A DNA stretch of 64,000 nucleotides from Euclidia mi (lineage: Eukaryota > Arthropoda > Insecta > Lepidoptera > Erebidae), in the NCBI GenBank assembly GCA_944739405.2, contig OX123186.2, forward strand, positions 14,501,552-14,565,551. The letters are read 5' to 3'. Below, piece by piece: positions 52,696 to 63,945 of the stretch. A model generated the notes under the pieces. It ran no database searches and was not told the DNA's origin. It saw only the letters and a list, made by a program, of their open reading frames with translations. How positions within the stretch are numbered: the first letter of the stretch is position 1; every line of letters starts with the position of its first letter. The position numbers and the translations under genes are program-made.

Positions 52696-54033
52696 ATGGC
52701 TACCGAACCAACTCGAGAAAATATACAGGTTATGAATAGTACAACTCCAGTAACGAGATTTTGCCATACATCTCATACGGAAACGAGTAGAATGAATGTG
52801 ACCATACGAAACCGAAGTAAATATAACATCCCAATACATAACTCGTTTAATAGCCTATCAGAAAACTCGGATGACGATATTCAAAGTCTATCATCGAACT
52901 CAACACATGATTTAAACAGAAGTTTGCCTGACTTTCACACAAATATAACTATAGACGACATAAGCATGATGAGAAAAAAACTGCAGGCACTCGAAGAAAA
53001 ATTACAGATAGCAGAAAACGAAATTGAAAATCTTATAACTGAAAACAACAATCAGGCTAAACAAATTGAAAAATATAAGTCACAAGTAGAAAAATTAACA
53101 CATATATGTAAAGGTACATCTACAAAAAAAACTCACAAAACAGCACGTAAAAGTTTGATACCATCCAAAAAACTTGATTTTTCATACTCGTGCGAAGACA
53201 ACACTTCAAAGAAAAACGACACACTGAACCAACTACAACAACATAAGTCGGCAGTGCAACAACACCATGCAGTAACGCAATCTTGTGATAATAGCCAGGA
53301 ACTAATTAATAATAGACATCACGATCAATATGCCACCAAGGACGATGCCTCACCCACGATTAGTTGCAAGGATGTCAACCTAGATGGCGTATCTGACAAT
53401 AAACACAAAATTATTATAATAGGAGACGAACAAATAAAAGGATTATCAGCGTCGTTATTGAAAACAAGGAAAGGTAACTGGAAGGATATCTTTGTACCGA
53501 CTGCACTTATATTAACGGGTGCCAGTAGCCATGAATTTATATCTAAATGTGACACTATTGCAGAAAAATTAACCAAAGATGACATTGTAATAATTTGTAT
53601 TGGTAGTAATGATAATAACATACAAAAATTACATTTTAACTTAAGTATAATTATAAATAAATTACATAAAGCACATGTTTATATAGCCCCAATATTCTAT
53701 AGCCGATATTTGAATGAGTACATGTTAAATAAATCTCTGAAGGTGTGGACTAGCCATGTAGAAAATTGCACAGTAATTGATCATAACTATTATTGTGAAA
53801 ATCGTTATGGGTATGTCAATAATTTATGTAACAAAATAAATACCCACATTAACTTTAAACTTTATCAGTTAGAATACTTGTTACCAGCCAACATAAAATT
53901 GCATATTAATAAAACTAAGGCACACAGTGTAGTAAATGAAATTGAGATTAAGCAACATAAATGCGTAATAAAAAAGGGACAATACCGTACTACTTTCAAA
54001 TTAGTAAAAATTGTAACAATAAACAAAATATAA
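52696..54033 (+). CDS. LINE ORF1: coiled coil plus degenerate SGNH-hydrolase-like domain
   Basis: 445 codons, intact. Residues about 90-137 form a coiled coil (KKLQALEEKLQIAENEIENL). A low-complexity linker follows. From about 237 a domain follows the order of SGNH (GDSL) hydrolases: KIIIIGDEQIKGLS (block I, with Glu245 where the Ser nucleophile should be), DDIVIICIGSNDNN (block III, GxND kept) and ENRYGYVNNLC (block V place, His not evident). Esterase-like ORF1 proteins are known from CR1-group LINEs. This one has the fold signature but seems to lack the catalytic Ser and His, so I infer a binding rather than an enzymatic role. No zinc knuckle. ORF2 starts 63 bases after its stop. Confidence 0.85.
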   Translation: MATEPTRENIQVMNSTTPVTRFCHTSHTETSRMNVTIRNRSKYNIPIHNSFNSLSENSDDDIQSLSSNSTHDLNRSLPDFHTNITIDDISMMRKKLQALEEKLQIAENEIENLITENNNQAKQIEKYKSQVEKLTHICKGTSTKKTHKTARKSLIPSKKLDFSYSCEDNTSKKNDTLNQLQQHKSAVQQHHAVTQSCDNSQELINNRHHDQYATKDDASPTISCKDVNLDGVSDNKHKIIIIGDEQIKGLSASLLKTRKGNWKDIFVPTALILTGASSHEFISKCDTIAEKLTKDDIVIICIGSNDNNIQKLHFNLSIIINKLHKAHVYIAPIFYSRYLNEYMLNKSLKVWTSHVENCTVIDHNYYCENRYGYVNNLCNKINTHINFKLYQLEYLLPANIKLHINKTKAHSVVNEIEIKQHKCVIKKGQYRTTFKLVKIVTINKI

Positions 54034-54096
54034 TTACTAATAATCCCTGCAACAACCAGGCTCAAATGTTACTGAATTCAACAACACCCACAAATA

Positions 54097-56987
54097 ATGA
54101 ATGTATTTTTTTTCGCACCTAAGCAAATACACACTCTGACATTATTCCACCAAAACATTCATGGCTTAATCTGTAAAAAGGAACTATTAGAAATAACTTT
54201 AAAGGAAATTAGGAATAAATGTATACCTGACATACTGTGCTTCTCTGAAACCTTTGTCAAATTAGGCACCGAAAATCTATAAATATTGTAAACTACGAAC
54301 TTGCATCCTTTTATAGTAGACAGAATAAAAGAGGTGGTACATGCATATTGGTAAAGAAGGGCATTGCTTATAAAAAAATAACCTGTTTTGATGAATTTAC
54401 ATCAATTCATCATTTTGAACTTTGTGCTATCAAACTATTAAAAAACAATATTATAATAATTTGCATTTACAGAATACCTTCAAAAAAGAGTTCTCATCTA
54501 AATTATTTTCTTGACAAATTAGATTTAATGCTTTATAAATTCTTGACTAAACATTCAAAAAATAAAATAATTATTACTGGTGACCTAAATATAAACATGC
54601 TTGACCAAAAAAATCAAAATACTATTAAATTAACGGGTATAATGCAAAAATTTAATTTAATTTCACATATAATTGATGCAACTAGGGGTAAATCCTGACT
54701 GGATTTGATTTTAAGCAATATTACCAATGCTTCAGGTTCAGTTCTAGAATTATGGTTGTCTGATCATAATACTGCTCAAATCCTTACTTGTCCTGTGGAG
54801 CACAAAGAAAAAAATCCAGACTATCTTTATATTTTTAAGAGGTGCTATAGTACTGAAAATACAATGAAGTTCAAACAATATCTGACTAGCTTACAATACT
54901 TGCACCTCTATAAACAAACTGATTTAAATATAGCATTTAACGAATTTTATGATTTCTTTTGTTTGCTTTACTACCTATGCTTTCCTATTAATAAAGTAAG
55001 AATAAATCTAACTAAAAGAATCAATTGGTTATCAAAGGGTCTAAAGTTAAGCAGCAAAAATAAAAGAAAATTGCGATATAAATACTACTCGACTCGCTCG
55101 AAAATAGATAAGGAGAAATACTTGAGTTATAATAAATTACTAAAAAAAATGATAAATTGTGCTAAAAAAAATTGCAATCAAAATTATATAATAAATAGTA
55201 AAAATATTTGCAAAGCAACCTGGAAGGTTATCAAATCTGAAACTGATTCTTCCCAGAACAATAATTATATAACAAATATACTCAATGAACAAAACATAGA
55301 AACTACAGATCCTCTAGAAATAGCAACTTGTTTTAATAAACACTTTATTTCATCTACTTATCAAATTAATAACACACTTCAAAACACACAATAAAAAAAT
55401 GGGCAGCCACATTCTATTTTCCTATCACCAATAGATGAAACTTATATAACCAAAACCATAATGTCTCTTGCAAACACCACTTCTGAAGGGTATGATTCTG
55501 TATGTACCAAGATATTAAAAGCGTGTAGTCATGAACTCAGCCCAATACTAACTTTTCTAGTTAATTTGTCACTAGAAACAGGCTGCTTTCCGGAAAAGCT
55601 TAAACTATCGATGGTCAGACCTTTGTATAAAAAAGGTAACAGGAGTAACATGTGCAATTATAGACCAATCACATTACTGCCAGTCATCTCCAAAATATTT
55701 GAAAAGGTTATGCATGATAAATTAACATCTTTTTTTAATAAACATAATATAATAAAAAATAATCAAAACGGTTTTCAAAAAAGTAAATCGACAACAGGCG
55801 CGGCCTTTTCTTTAGTAAACAACATATTACAAAACCTTAATGATAAAAAATACACAATAGTTGCTTTTCTAGACATGTCTAAAGCGTTTGACTTTGTTTC
55901 GCATAGTCTACTTTTAAAAAAATTAGAAAACATCGGTATTAGAGGACAAGCCCGAAATTGGCTGAAAACTTATTTAGAAAATAGACTCCAATGTGTAGAA
56001 ATCGCCCAACTGAACGAAAAAGGATCCGTTCAATCATACAGGTCTGATTACGATAATAATAAATTTGGAGTCCCACAGGGGAGCGTGCTTGGTCCTCTTT
56101 TGTTTTTGATATATATCTATGATTTACCTGACATTACGCATCATAAAACAATACTATTTGCAGATGACATTTCAATTATAATAACTACTAATAAAGACAT
56201 GACAATTGCACAGCATGAAACTAACATTAATGATACACTGACATTAGTTATAAATTGGTTGAACAATAATAATTTACAAATTAACATCTCAAAAACAAAT
56301 TTAATTAATTTCAATAATTTTAAACACAATACTCTTAATCTTAATTACAATGGACATATACTATTAAATAATGATAAAGTGACATTTCTTGGTATAATTA
56401 TTAATAATAAACTAAACTGGAAAGAACATATCGAAAAAAATTGCAGTAAATTAAATGGATTCTCATTTGCGCTGTACAAACTTGCAAAGGTTGCAAGTAA
56501 ACATGCAGCATGTATGGCCTATTTTGCATATATTGAATCTGTGATACGGTATGGCTTGTTGATATGGGGAAACGGCACAGATATAAATAAGGTCTTTATT
56601 GCCCAAAAGAGGTGTATAAGGGCTATCTGTGACATTGCGCCGGACGTTTCCTGTCGTCCTTATTTTGACAATCTAGGAATACTGCCTTTGCCTTGTTTAT
56701 ATATTTTAGAAGTCGGAAAATTCGTCAAACAAAATCAGAATTTATTTAGCCTTGCCAAAAATGTAACAAAAAGAAGTAATATACGTAACCCAGACAGATT
56801 AGTTCTTAAAATGATACCAAAAAGTTCACGCTTTAAAAATAATTGTTATGCTATGTGTGTAACAATATATAACAAAATTCCAATGCACATAAAAGAACAA
56901 AATTTATCAAAATTCACAAGGGATTTGAGAAATTGGCTACGACAACAAATGTTTTATTCACTTAAAGAGTTTCTGCATTGGAAATAG
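54097..56987 (+). pseudogene. LINE ORF2: endonuclease and reverse transcriptase, three lesions
   Basis: Endonuclease: LFHQNIHGL, LCFSETFV, GGTCILVKKG, TGDLNINML and LSDHNTAQIL. RT: YRPITLLPVISKIFEKV, FLDMSKAFDFVSHS, KFGVPQGSVLGPLL and LFADDISI (FADD). The C-terminus is complete (LRQQMFYSLKEFLHWK). Lesions: a frameshift at about 54283, TGA at 54696-54698 (relatives would have Cys) and TAA at 55392-55394. From 54348 to 56987 everything is in one frame apart from those two codons. ORF1, in contrast, is unbroken. Confidence 0.92.
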
Positions 56988-57218
56988 TACTGGTATACGC
57001 GCAAAATTATAATTTTTACCTATTGCTTAAACGTATTTCATTTATTAATATGACCACAGTATAATTAGAATAAAAATATATATTTGCATGCTATGATCTA
57101 TGGCTAAATGGGCTTGTTCTTAATATTATATTATTATTTGAATGCAAACATCTTATGTAACCCTATTTACAGTGAATAAATGATTTGAATTTGAATTTGA
57201 ATTTGATTTGAATTTGCT

Positions 57219-57340
57219 ACTTATATATTTATAAGCAGTTTCAGTAAATCCAGTATTGAACTATGCTTACAATTACTTTAAATGATAACAAAATATACCT
57301 AATTATTGAGCGTCATAATATCTCAAGTGTATTTACACAT
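57219..57340. other. AT-rich, no gene seen
   Basis: Short AT-rich spacer between LINE tail and SINE fragment. Confidence 0.5.
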
Positions 57341-57480
57341 ACATAGACTCACGCCTGTTTCCCAGGTGGGGTAGGCAGAGGCATATTAAACGCCCACATT
57401 TCGCTAGTGTTTTGATCCCACGTAATAGGTGGCGAGCCTATTGCCGCTCATCGGGATATTTTGTTTGCCAGAGCCTCGTC
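57341..57480 (-). repeat. SINE family B, 3' half
   Basis: CATAGACTCACGCCTGTTTC, GGGGTAGGCAGAGGC and GGCGAGCCTATTGCCG, inverse of the family. It breaks off after the body, and the tRNA-like head is missing. Confidence 0.8.
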
Positions 57481-59120
57481 CGTTGATCGGCAGGTGCACC
57501 ACTTGCAGGTGAGGTTGACTTGGGACCCTAAATTCTTGATAGGAACCCTATGCACCCAGTGTATTTATTATTACAATACTACTACTACATAGTAGTAGTA
57601 TTAAGGAAAGTGGTAATAGTCAGCTGAAAATTGGTTCAAAACATGAATGAAATCTATAAAAATCTTCCACGATCCGACCACCGGAAAAAATACTCGAGGT
57701 CACAGATGTCAAACACAGGTTCATCGCGATTTTCAGCAAATCGGTTTATCATAAATTTATAATAACAGGAAGCCTAAGTCTAAGCGACCAACAGTGGCCC
57801 TTAGATGCCAGTGATGCCAATCGAGGCATCACTTAGCTGCGCGTTGCTGGTCCTTAAATACTTAGGCGAAGAAAAAGGTTTCTTGGCCGCCTTCACTTAA
57901 ATACCCTTCCCCTATTGTCTGAACGAAACCTAACAGCATATAAGTATTGTTACATTACGTATATTTTCTGTGAGAGGGCGCTACTACCCCAGTTGGACCA
58001 GCTGTAATCAGCGTAGTTCTACTACTCAATATAAACCTTAGGATTTTTCGCACTCTGGGCTATACAATAGCACGTATTCATATACGTGCTATTGTAAAGG
58101 GGTTTTTAGACATTTTCATAGAAAATAAAAGCAAAATTAAAAATTAACATAGAACATTGTTGTAATTAAATAAACAGTCATGCAAAATAATTAAGCGGGT
58201 CTTAATCGCGCAAACGTTTTATTTAAGGTATAAATACATAATTGTTTCTTCGAGAGACTGATGACAGCTCAGCGCCGGCTTGTGGAAGTGCGGGTATCGG
58301 CACCTACCCTCACTTGGTTTTAATTTAAGTTCGCAATGGCAGTCTTTCGACACACTACACTAATGACGTCTACATACTGGAAGTTTTGTCACTGCGGCAG
58401 TGTTCATATTTGCTGATGGCAGGTTTCCAAGTAGCCGATAATCTATATCTATCCTCCCGGTTGAAATTGTTATATTTCCCGCTTCACATAATATCCTGGA
58501 GTAACACTCCCACAAAAGTGGGAGATCCAAAATTTTATTACTTGGTATCATTGTAAATAAAAACGATTATTTGCCATTTTCTTTGTCATTTTCAACCAAA
58601 TATCGTGAAAAACAATGATGAATACATGTGGAATAATATGCCGCACTTTTTAAATGATTTTCTTTACGAGAATTGCAAGATTTTACAACGCATTTGCCCA
58701 TTACAAGTTCGTATTATTTTTGTGTGCGGCAAATTTGACACAATAACATTGTTGTAACAGTATTAGGTCCAGACCCATAATAAACGGCAACACATCTCAG
58801 CGCTGTTTGCTTATCTAGTTGTAAGTAATAGATCAATGACCTGACCTGTTATATGGGAGTGAGAAGTGACCCGTGTTCGAGCGACACAAGCAGTGTCTGT
58901 GTGTCACGGAGATGAATACGATGCGATGGATGTGCGTGCGTGCAATGCATCTGTGGCAGCTTTCATGGCCGACATACATACATTTAAGTGGCAATAGTAC
59001 CCGACCAAAACTAGTTTAGGTACCTATATATTAATTAATTGACGGCAAGTGACGAGCAGTGTGCTGACGTGCTGACTGCGTATGTTAGTTAGTTACTTGA
59101 GCGTCATTGCATTATTAGAT
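57481..59120. other. no gene seen
   Basis: AT-rich, with a near-palindrome of ACTACTACT at about 57573-57600 and the hairpin at 58063-58096. A frame at 58360-58551 (minus) has no known domain. Confidence 0.45.
58063..58096. repeat. perfect 15-bp hairpin
   Basis: TACAATAGCACGTAT, loop TCAT, ATACGTGCTATTGTA. No mismatch. No terminator-like context; origin unknown. Confidence 0.85.
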
Positions 59121-59197
59121 CGCCCAACCCGGGAATCGAACTCAGGACCTCCAATCAGCAGTCACGTGTGCTATTTACTGGACCACGGAGGCAGTCA
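59121..59197 (-). repeat. SINE family B, head only
   Basis: CGCCCAACCCGGGAATCGAA to GGACCACGGAGGCAGT, the tRNA-like head inverse. It lies just beside the tail of the full copy at 59218-59461. Confidence 0.8.
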
Positions 59198-59217
59198 GAC
59201 CATTTTTTTTTCTTTTT

Positions 59218-59461
59218 ACAGACTCACGCCTGTATCCCCGAAGGGGTAGGCTGAGGTGTAGTATTACACCCTCATTTCGCCATAAATTTTTAGGTGCCAC
59301 GTAATAGGGGGCGAGCATATTGCCGTTACCGGGCACATCACCAGACTCCGAGCTGTTACTGAGAATTCGGCAAAACCCATTAACACTCTTGCCCGACCCG
59401 AGAATCGAACCCGGGACCTCCGATCAGCAATCGCATACGCTATCCACTGGACCAGAGCGGC
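59218..59461 (-). mobile_element. SINE family B, full copy
   Basis: ACAGACTCACGCCTGTATCC (3' end), GGCGAGCATATTGCCG, CGAGAATCGAACCCGGGACC and TATCCACTGGACCAGAGCGG (head). Confidence 0.87.
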
Positions 59462-59529
59462 ATTATTTTTTAATGCCTTTTTAAATGGACATTTTGAGGG
59501 GAATGGTGATTGTACTTTCAATGCTCTTT

Positions 59530-59960
59530 ATCTCTCACAGAACGAAAGGTGTAGTGGCTCTTTAAAATGGCTCTACCGGGAGGTACCCTGGTCGAGCCAT
59601 AATAAATTGCCATATACAGAGTTTCGTTGCTCAAGATATATTCCATGGTTTAGATCAGCCTCAAATAATACTTGAGGGTTCCAACACCTAAAATTCGTCA
59701 TAATTCACGTTACTGCCTGCTTTACGTGTAGGTACTCCGACTTTGGGGACTTTTTGTGACCGATCTCAGTAAATCACACGAATCTTTAGACTCGTGAACT
59801 CGCCAGTACGCTCGGGCTACTTGGTACTTATGAATATTCGTATAATAAGTCAGGCCCTGCCATGAACATGAAGTATCGTGGGTTTTGAGGTCATCTTTGA
59901 TCTTCATCCTATGCATTACTACAAAGATATGCTTATTCACCTAAATTACTAGCATCCTAA
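59530..59960. other. no gene; SINE A-like scrap
   Basis: ATATTCCATGGTTTAGATCA at about 59636-59656, and GGGTTCCAACACC after it, resemble the body of SINE family A. Otherwise nothing recognised. Confidence 0.4.
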
Positions 59961-60474
59961 GGGTCGGAACATATCTGACGGAAGATGCGTCGAACGTTTC
60001 TTCGGTCGCGTCTATTCCGTCAAATGAATCGGTACACATCTGACGGAATATGCGTCGAGCGTATCTGCACACATTCGCTGAAAGCGTGGCTGTGAAAGTC
60101 TGTTCGTGCAGGGCCGTACTCAGGGCAGCTCAATATTTTACTGTCATATTCTTTTACCTTATCATTTTTCGTGTTCCCTGATGTTTGTAGTCACTGAAGT
60201 CCTGTAGTTATTTATATTGCAATTCGAGTTTGACTAGTAAAAATATGTCGGACTTCGGAGATTTTTTATAGTAGCCAACAAGCGTTATTTGAATATTTAT
60301 TTCCTATACAGGTATGGAGGTTCAAAACTAAAAGACGATGATACGATTTGGTTACGGTGTTTAACAAAATTTATACAAATGATATAGAAGGGGTTACAGT
60401 TGCAGAGCATGACACAAAATGTTTTCTATATAGGTATGTATGTAAATTGTAATTATGCTTACATTCGTTAGTAA

Positions 60475-60514
60475 CACAAACACACACACACACACACACG
60501 CGCACGCACACACA

Positions 60515-60574
<60 letters not shown>
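60475..60574. repeat. CA microsatellite
   Basis: About 100 bases of CA repeats with a few breaks (CGCGCACG, ACCACAC). Probably highly variable in length between individuals. The Cys-Val frame on the minus strand is an artefact. Confidence 0.97.
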
Positions 60575-60576
<2 letters not shown>

Positions 60577-60984
60577 CACGCGCTCATACACAACGACTGT
60601 AATTTAAACAACAGGTGTTGAGTTAATATTATCCATAATTATTCTACTTTTGTTATTAGACATTGTCTTCTTGTGTGTCCATGTAAATAATGTGCAATAG
60701 CCACAAGTTAAATCTTACCTTGGGTGCCACAGTTCCTATTAATGATACCTACTAAGCACTGTCGTATGTAGATTATTATTATTATATCACCATTGTTCCC
60801 GTGGACCTTTAGCACCTCATACCTAAAAATTGGCCCTCGAACCAAGCTAGCAAGTATGCGTACACTCATAACACATACTAACACTACATTTTTCTACACA
60901 TTTCGTTTCTGAAAAAAATAAGTAAGAACTGGCGGCCCTGGAATCTTACAGTCTTAAAAATCACCGATCTGGGAATGACATGGA

Positions 60985-61052
60985 TATGGTATGTCCAATA
61001 CCTACGAATTTAGCGTGCATACCTACGAAATTAGTGTGCATACCTACGAAAC
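60985..61052. repeat. short tandem repeat, about 24-25 bp
   Basis: ATACCTACGAATTTAGCGTGC, ATACCTACGAAATTAGTGTGC and ATACCTACGAAACG in a row. Confidence 0.75.
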
Positions 61053-61952
61053 GTTGGGCAAATAATATGGCTGCCATTTGGGTTGTACTCCAGAATGTAA
61101 TCGATATCGATATGGAGGCGGTTAGAAGAAAATAATTCTTTTGCCAGATTAGTAAATGTGGGCGAACATGGCAAAGCGAAAAACGACCCTTGTATCAAAC
61201 ATATAACAAAATATTCTCTGAGAGCCAATATCGATAGTGTGTCGCTGAGAAAGTACCGGACATGAATGGTACCATACATACGGAAATGAAACACAGCCTG
61301 AAGCACTGATTCATCTGGTTTTTAGACATCTTTATGCACAAAAAAAAATATTATGTTCGATATACAACGATTTCACAGCAGATGTACCACAAACCTTGGC
61401 GAAAAATATGGCGACAGTGGCACGAATGACATTTCTAATAAAATATCGTCATGATTTATTTATTCAGTAAACTATGGCTATCTCTTTTTTCTGACAGACA
61501 TATCCCTAAGACAAAACGATACAACACTATGTTTGAAAGCGTTATGTCGATTTCGTATATATGTGTATAATGTAATTTTTCTATATGTACTATTTGCCCT
61601 CTCCAAGTATATTCCTTACTCAAAGGTCAAAAATCACGTGGTGCGTGGTGCGCGCGACGTCGACGGATAATGCGTTGACGGAAACGGAGCAGACGCTGTA
61701 CGCTCGACGCACTAACGGATCTTCGGTCAGGTGTGAAAGGTTGAACGTTTTTCTATAAATTTGTATGTATTGGCGTTACGCGACCTTTAAATCGCGACGG
61801 ATCTTCCGTCAGATATGTTCCGACCCTAAAATTTCTAAAAAAAATAAGCCCAACTATAAGAATATGTATTGTTTGTTACGTCCAACTCTAGTGCTGCAGA
61901 AGAACGATTAATTTTTACGCCTAACAAGACTTAACTGAACAAAGTAATGGGT

Positions 61953-62329
61953 TATCGGTGTCCTAGCGTTAGCCCAGTTTCAATCTGGGGTCCGCTTACT
62001 AGTCTAACCGGATTTGGCTTTGCCATAGAGCGACTGCCTGTTTGACCTCCGCAACCCGAAGAGATAGCGATATTCTATGGTTTAGACTAGCGTCAGTTTA
62101 TTTAGAAGGTACATACTGACGCCCTGTAATGATTGTCGAAGATCTTCATGATAACCGTGCGTCAGTCCCGGTTATCATGACGTGACGCTCAACGTGCTCT
62201 CCGAGGCACGTGACAAGCGATAATTAACAAATCAATACGCTCATGAATCCGAAAAGTCATTGGTGCGCGCCGTGGGTTCGAACCCTGCATGGCAGTCTAT
62301 TGGTATCTCCACTGCAGGCTGTCGCTGCC
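61953..62329 (-). mobile_element. SINE family A, copy 3
   Basis: Flanks TGAACAAAGTAATGGGT (61936-61952) and TGAACAAAGTAGTGGGT (62330-62346), one mismatch in 17. Relative to copies 1 and 2 it lacks some bases near GGATTTGGCTTTGCC, and the GACAACCGGGACCGACGG part is replaced by an inverted piece, giving the hairpin CATGATAACCG/CGGTTATCATG. The head lacks part of the A/B box interval. Confidence 0.88.
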
Positions 62330-62346
62330 TGAACAAAGTAGTGGGT

Positions 62347-63460
62347 AAGTATCGTTATAAACAATAATGCTTAGTTTATAGTTTAGCAAGCTTATTGAGG
62401 AGTCCTTGAGCCTTGAGTCCACTGAGCGTTACTGCTCTGCGTGAATGTGTCGTGTTTTGAAGTGCCACTCAATTTCAGACGCTCAAGCATATTACTTACT
62501 ATCTTGTTTTCTACAGTTTGATAAAGAATGGCACAGCGCACACTGATAGTTTGACAAGACGTTCCGCAGGATCAATTGACTTTGGTAATTAATACGTTAA
62601 TGCACACACTGCCCGTTATAACATTAACAATCACATCGATACCGTTGCTAAAACAACTGCAATGAAACCATTACAATTTAAAATACTGAAAACAATTTTA
62701 CTTTAAATGTTACATAAATGTCGCCAAAAGAAAGACTTGTAGGTACCAATCATTTAACATAAAAACACATAAAGCTGCTGGTAAACGGACCAAGTTCGTT
62801 TTTGTTCTGTGCATTTAATTTGCCAAGGAGACGTGTTTACCAAATGGAGGATATCTTTTCCGTTCTTTACGATGGCCTGCCCCTACATTTTCTTGCCATT
62901 GTTTCCGTATTGCTATTTAAAAGCAACCATACTGCCCGAATGGTAATAGGACTTTATTATTACTAGGACAGCTGACATGTTGTAATAGAGCAGCAGTTAA
63001 GAATCAACCATCTAATTTGAGAGTGTTATAAATGGTATATTGGTTCCACAGAAATCAAATATTATGGAGATGGAAAAGTCCACAACCTCTAAAAAGTATA
63101 ATTTTCGAATAAAAAAATTATATATTATTGGTATTTGCATAAGTTGGAAAAGACAAAACCTTCTTCGTTTAGACAAACATAATGGATACACTTTAAGCAT
63201 GATTAAATAATTTGCTCTTTGAATCTCTAACGGTAATTAACAGTCGCACAGCCCGAACAGTAAAGCAATAGTTGAGTAATTAATGGAATTGTTTATGCAC
63301 TAGATTAATCAGTGCGGTAAGCATTCTAAGAAGGTAAGTAACTGCTGCACTAGTATAAAACCATGCATCGCGGAGGACTCTACAAACGATCAATCAGTGG
63401 ACATAAATAAAACCCGGATTGGAAACAACAATTTGAAGATAACGCAAAGTATTGTCCATA
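62347..63460. other. AT-rich, no gene seen
   Basis: No gene recognised. A frame at 63012-63200 (minus) is without known domain. Confidence 0.45.
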
Positions 63461-63462
63461 GA

Positions 63463-63540
63463 GATCGAACCCTCAACACTCTGCACAACGTTAAACAGCG
63501 AAGCAATCGTTTCAACCACTACGCTGTAAATGCACTCGTT
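63463..63540 (-). repeat. tRNA-like SINE head
   Basis: On the minus strand: TACAGCGTAGTGGTTGAAAC (A box-like) and GAGGGTTCGATCTCT (B box-like). Possibly another SINE E-type head. The body is not clear. Confidence 0.55.
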
Positions 63541-63842
63541 CAGTGACAACTTTTTATAGGAATAACATTTTTGATAGCAAGTGTACCTAGTAACCTACTT
63601 GAGATCTAGTACACGCTAGTTGCGTTAATACATCCCGATGAATGCAGCTTGTGTCGCTCTAGGTTAATATTCATGTGCCATTTACAGCACTTCCAGTAAA
63701 ATACTTTTCACGGCAAAATAATATCAAGATATTGTGAGATCGTATTGCAAGTTAGTATACTTAATCGGATACCTAAGTTATGAAAGGAAAACGTACAGAA
63801 CGCATTTAGTGCATTTTTATTTTATTTAAAAAATTAAGCTGT

Positions 63843-63945
63843 CTGTCAAGCCGCACTTGGCCAGCGTAGTAGACTGTGGCCTTACTTTTCTCTAATCAGT
63901 GAGAGGAAATGTGTGCCCAACAGTAGGACGGTTATATAAAGAGCT
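63843..63945 (+). repeat. retroposon 3' fragment
   Basis: CAAGCCGCACTTGGCCAGCG, TAGTAGACTGTGGCC and GTGTGCCCAACAGTAGGACG. From recall this is part of a common lepidopteran repeat, and a piece in inverse orientation is at about 26700-26745. Confidence 0.6.

Larger units (their letters stand above)
52696..57218 (+). mobile_element. near-complete LINE with esterase-like ORF1 (Jockey/CR1 group)
   Basis: ORF1 intact, ORF2 with one frameshift and two stops, then a 3' UTR of about 190 bp and a tail of GAATTT repeats at about 57184-57218. The 5' UTR probably extends upstream of 52696. Confidence 0.92.
59961..61826. mobile_element. PIF/Harbinger-like non-autonomous transposon
   Basis: 1866 bp. Inverted ends GGGTCGGAACATATCTGACG..., identical for 26 bp and 31 of 32 overall. 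Flanked by TAA at 59958-59960 and 61827-61829, the 3-bp TWA duplication usual for PIF/Harbinger. Near the left end the terminal motif recurs as CGGTACACATCTGACGGAAT after about 63 bp. Near the right end GATCTTCGGTCAGGTGTGAA is another variant. No transposase recognised; frames inside (e.g. 61031-61306 minus) have no known domain. Confidence 0.85.

Noticed and set aside
60371..60574. Cys-Val repeat protein on the minus strand
   Set aside because: Translation of the CA microsatellite.
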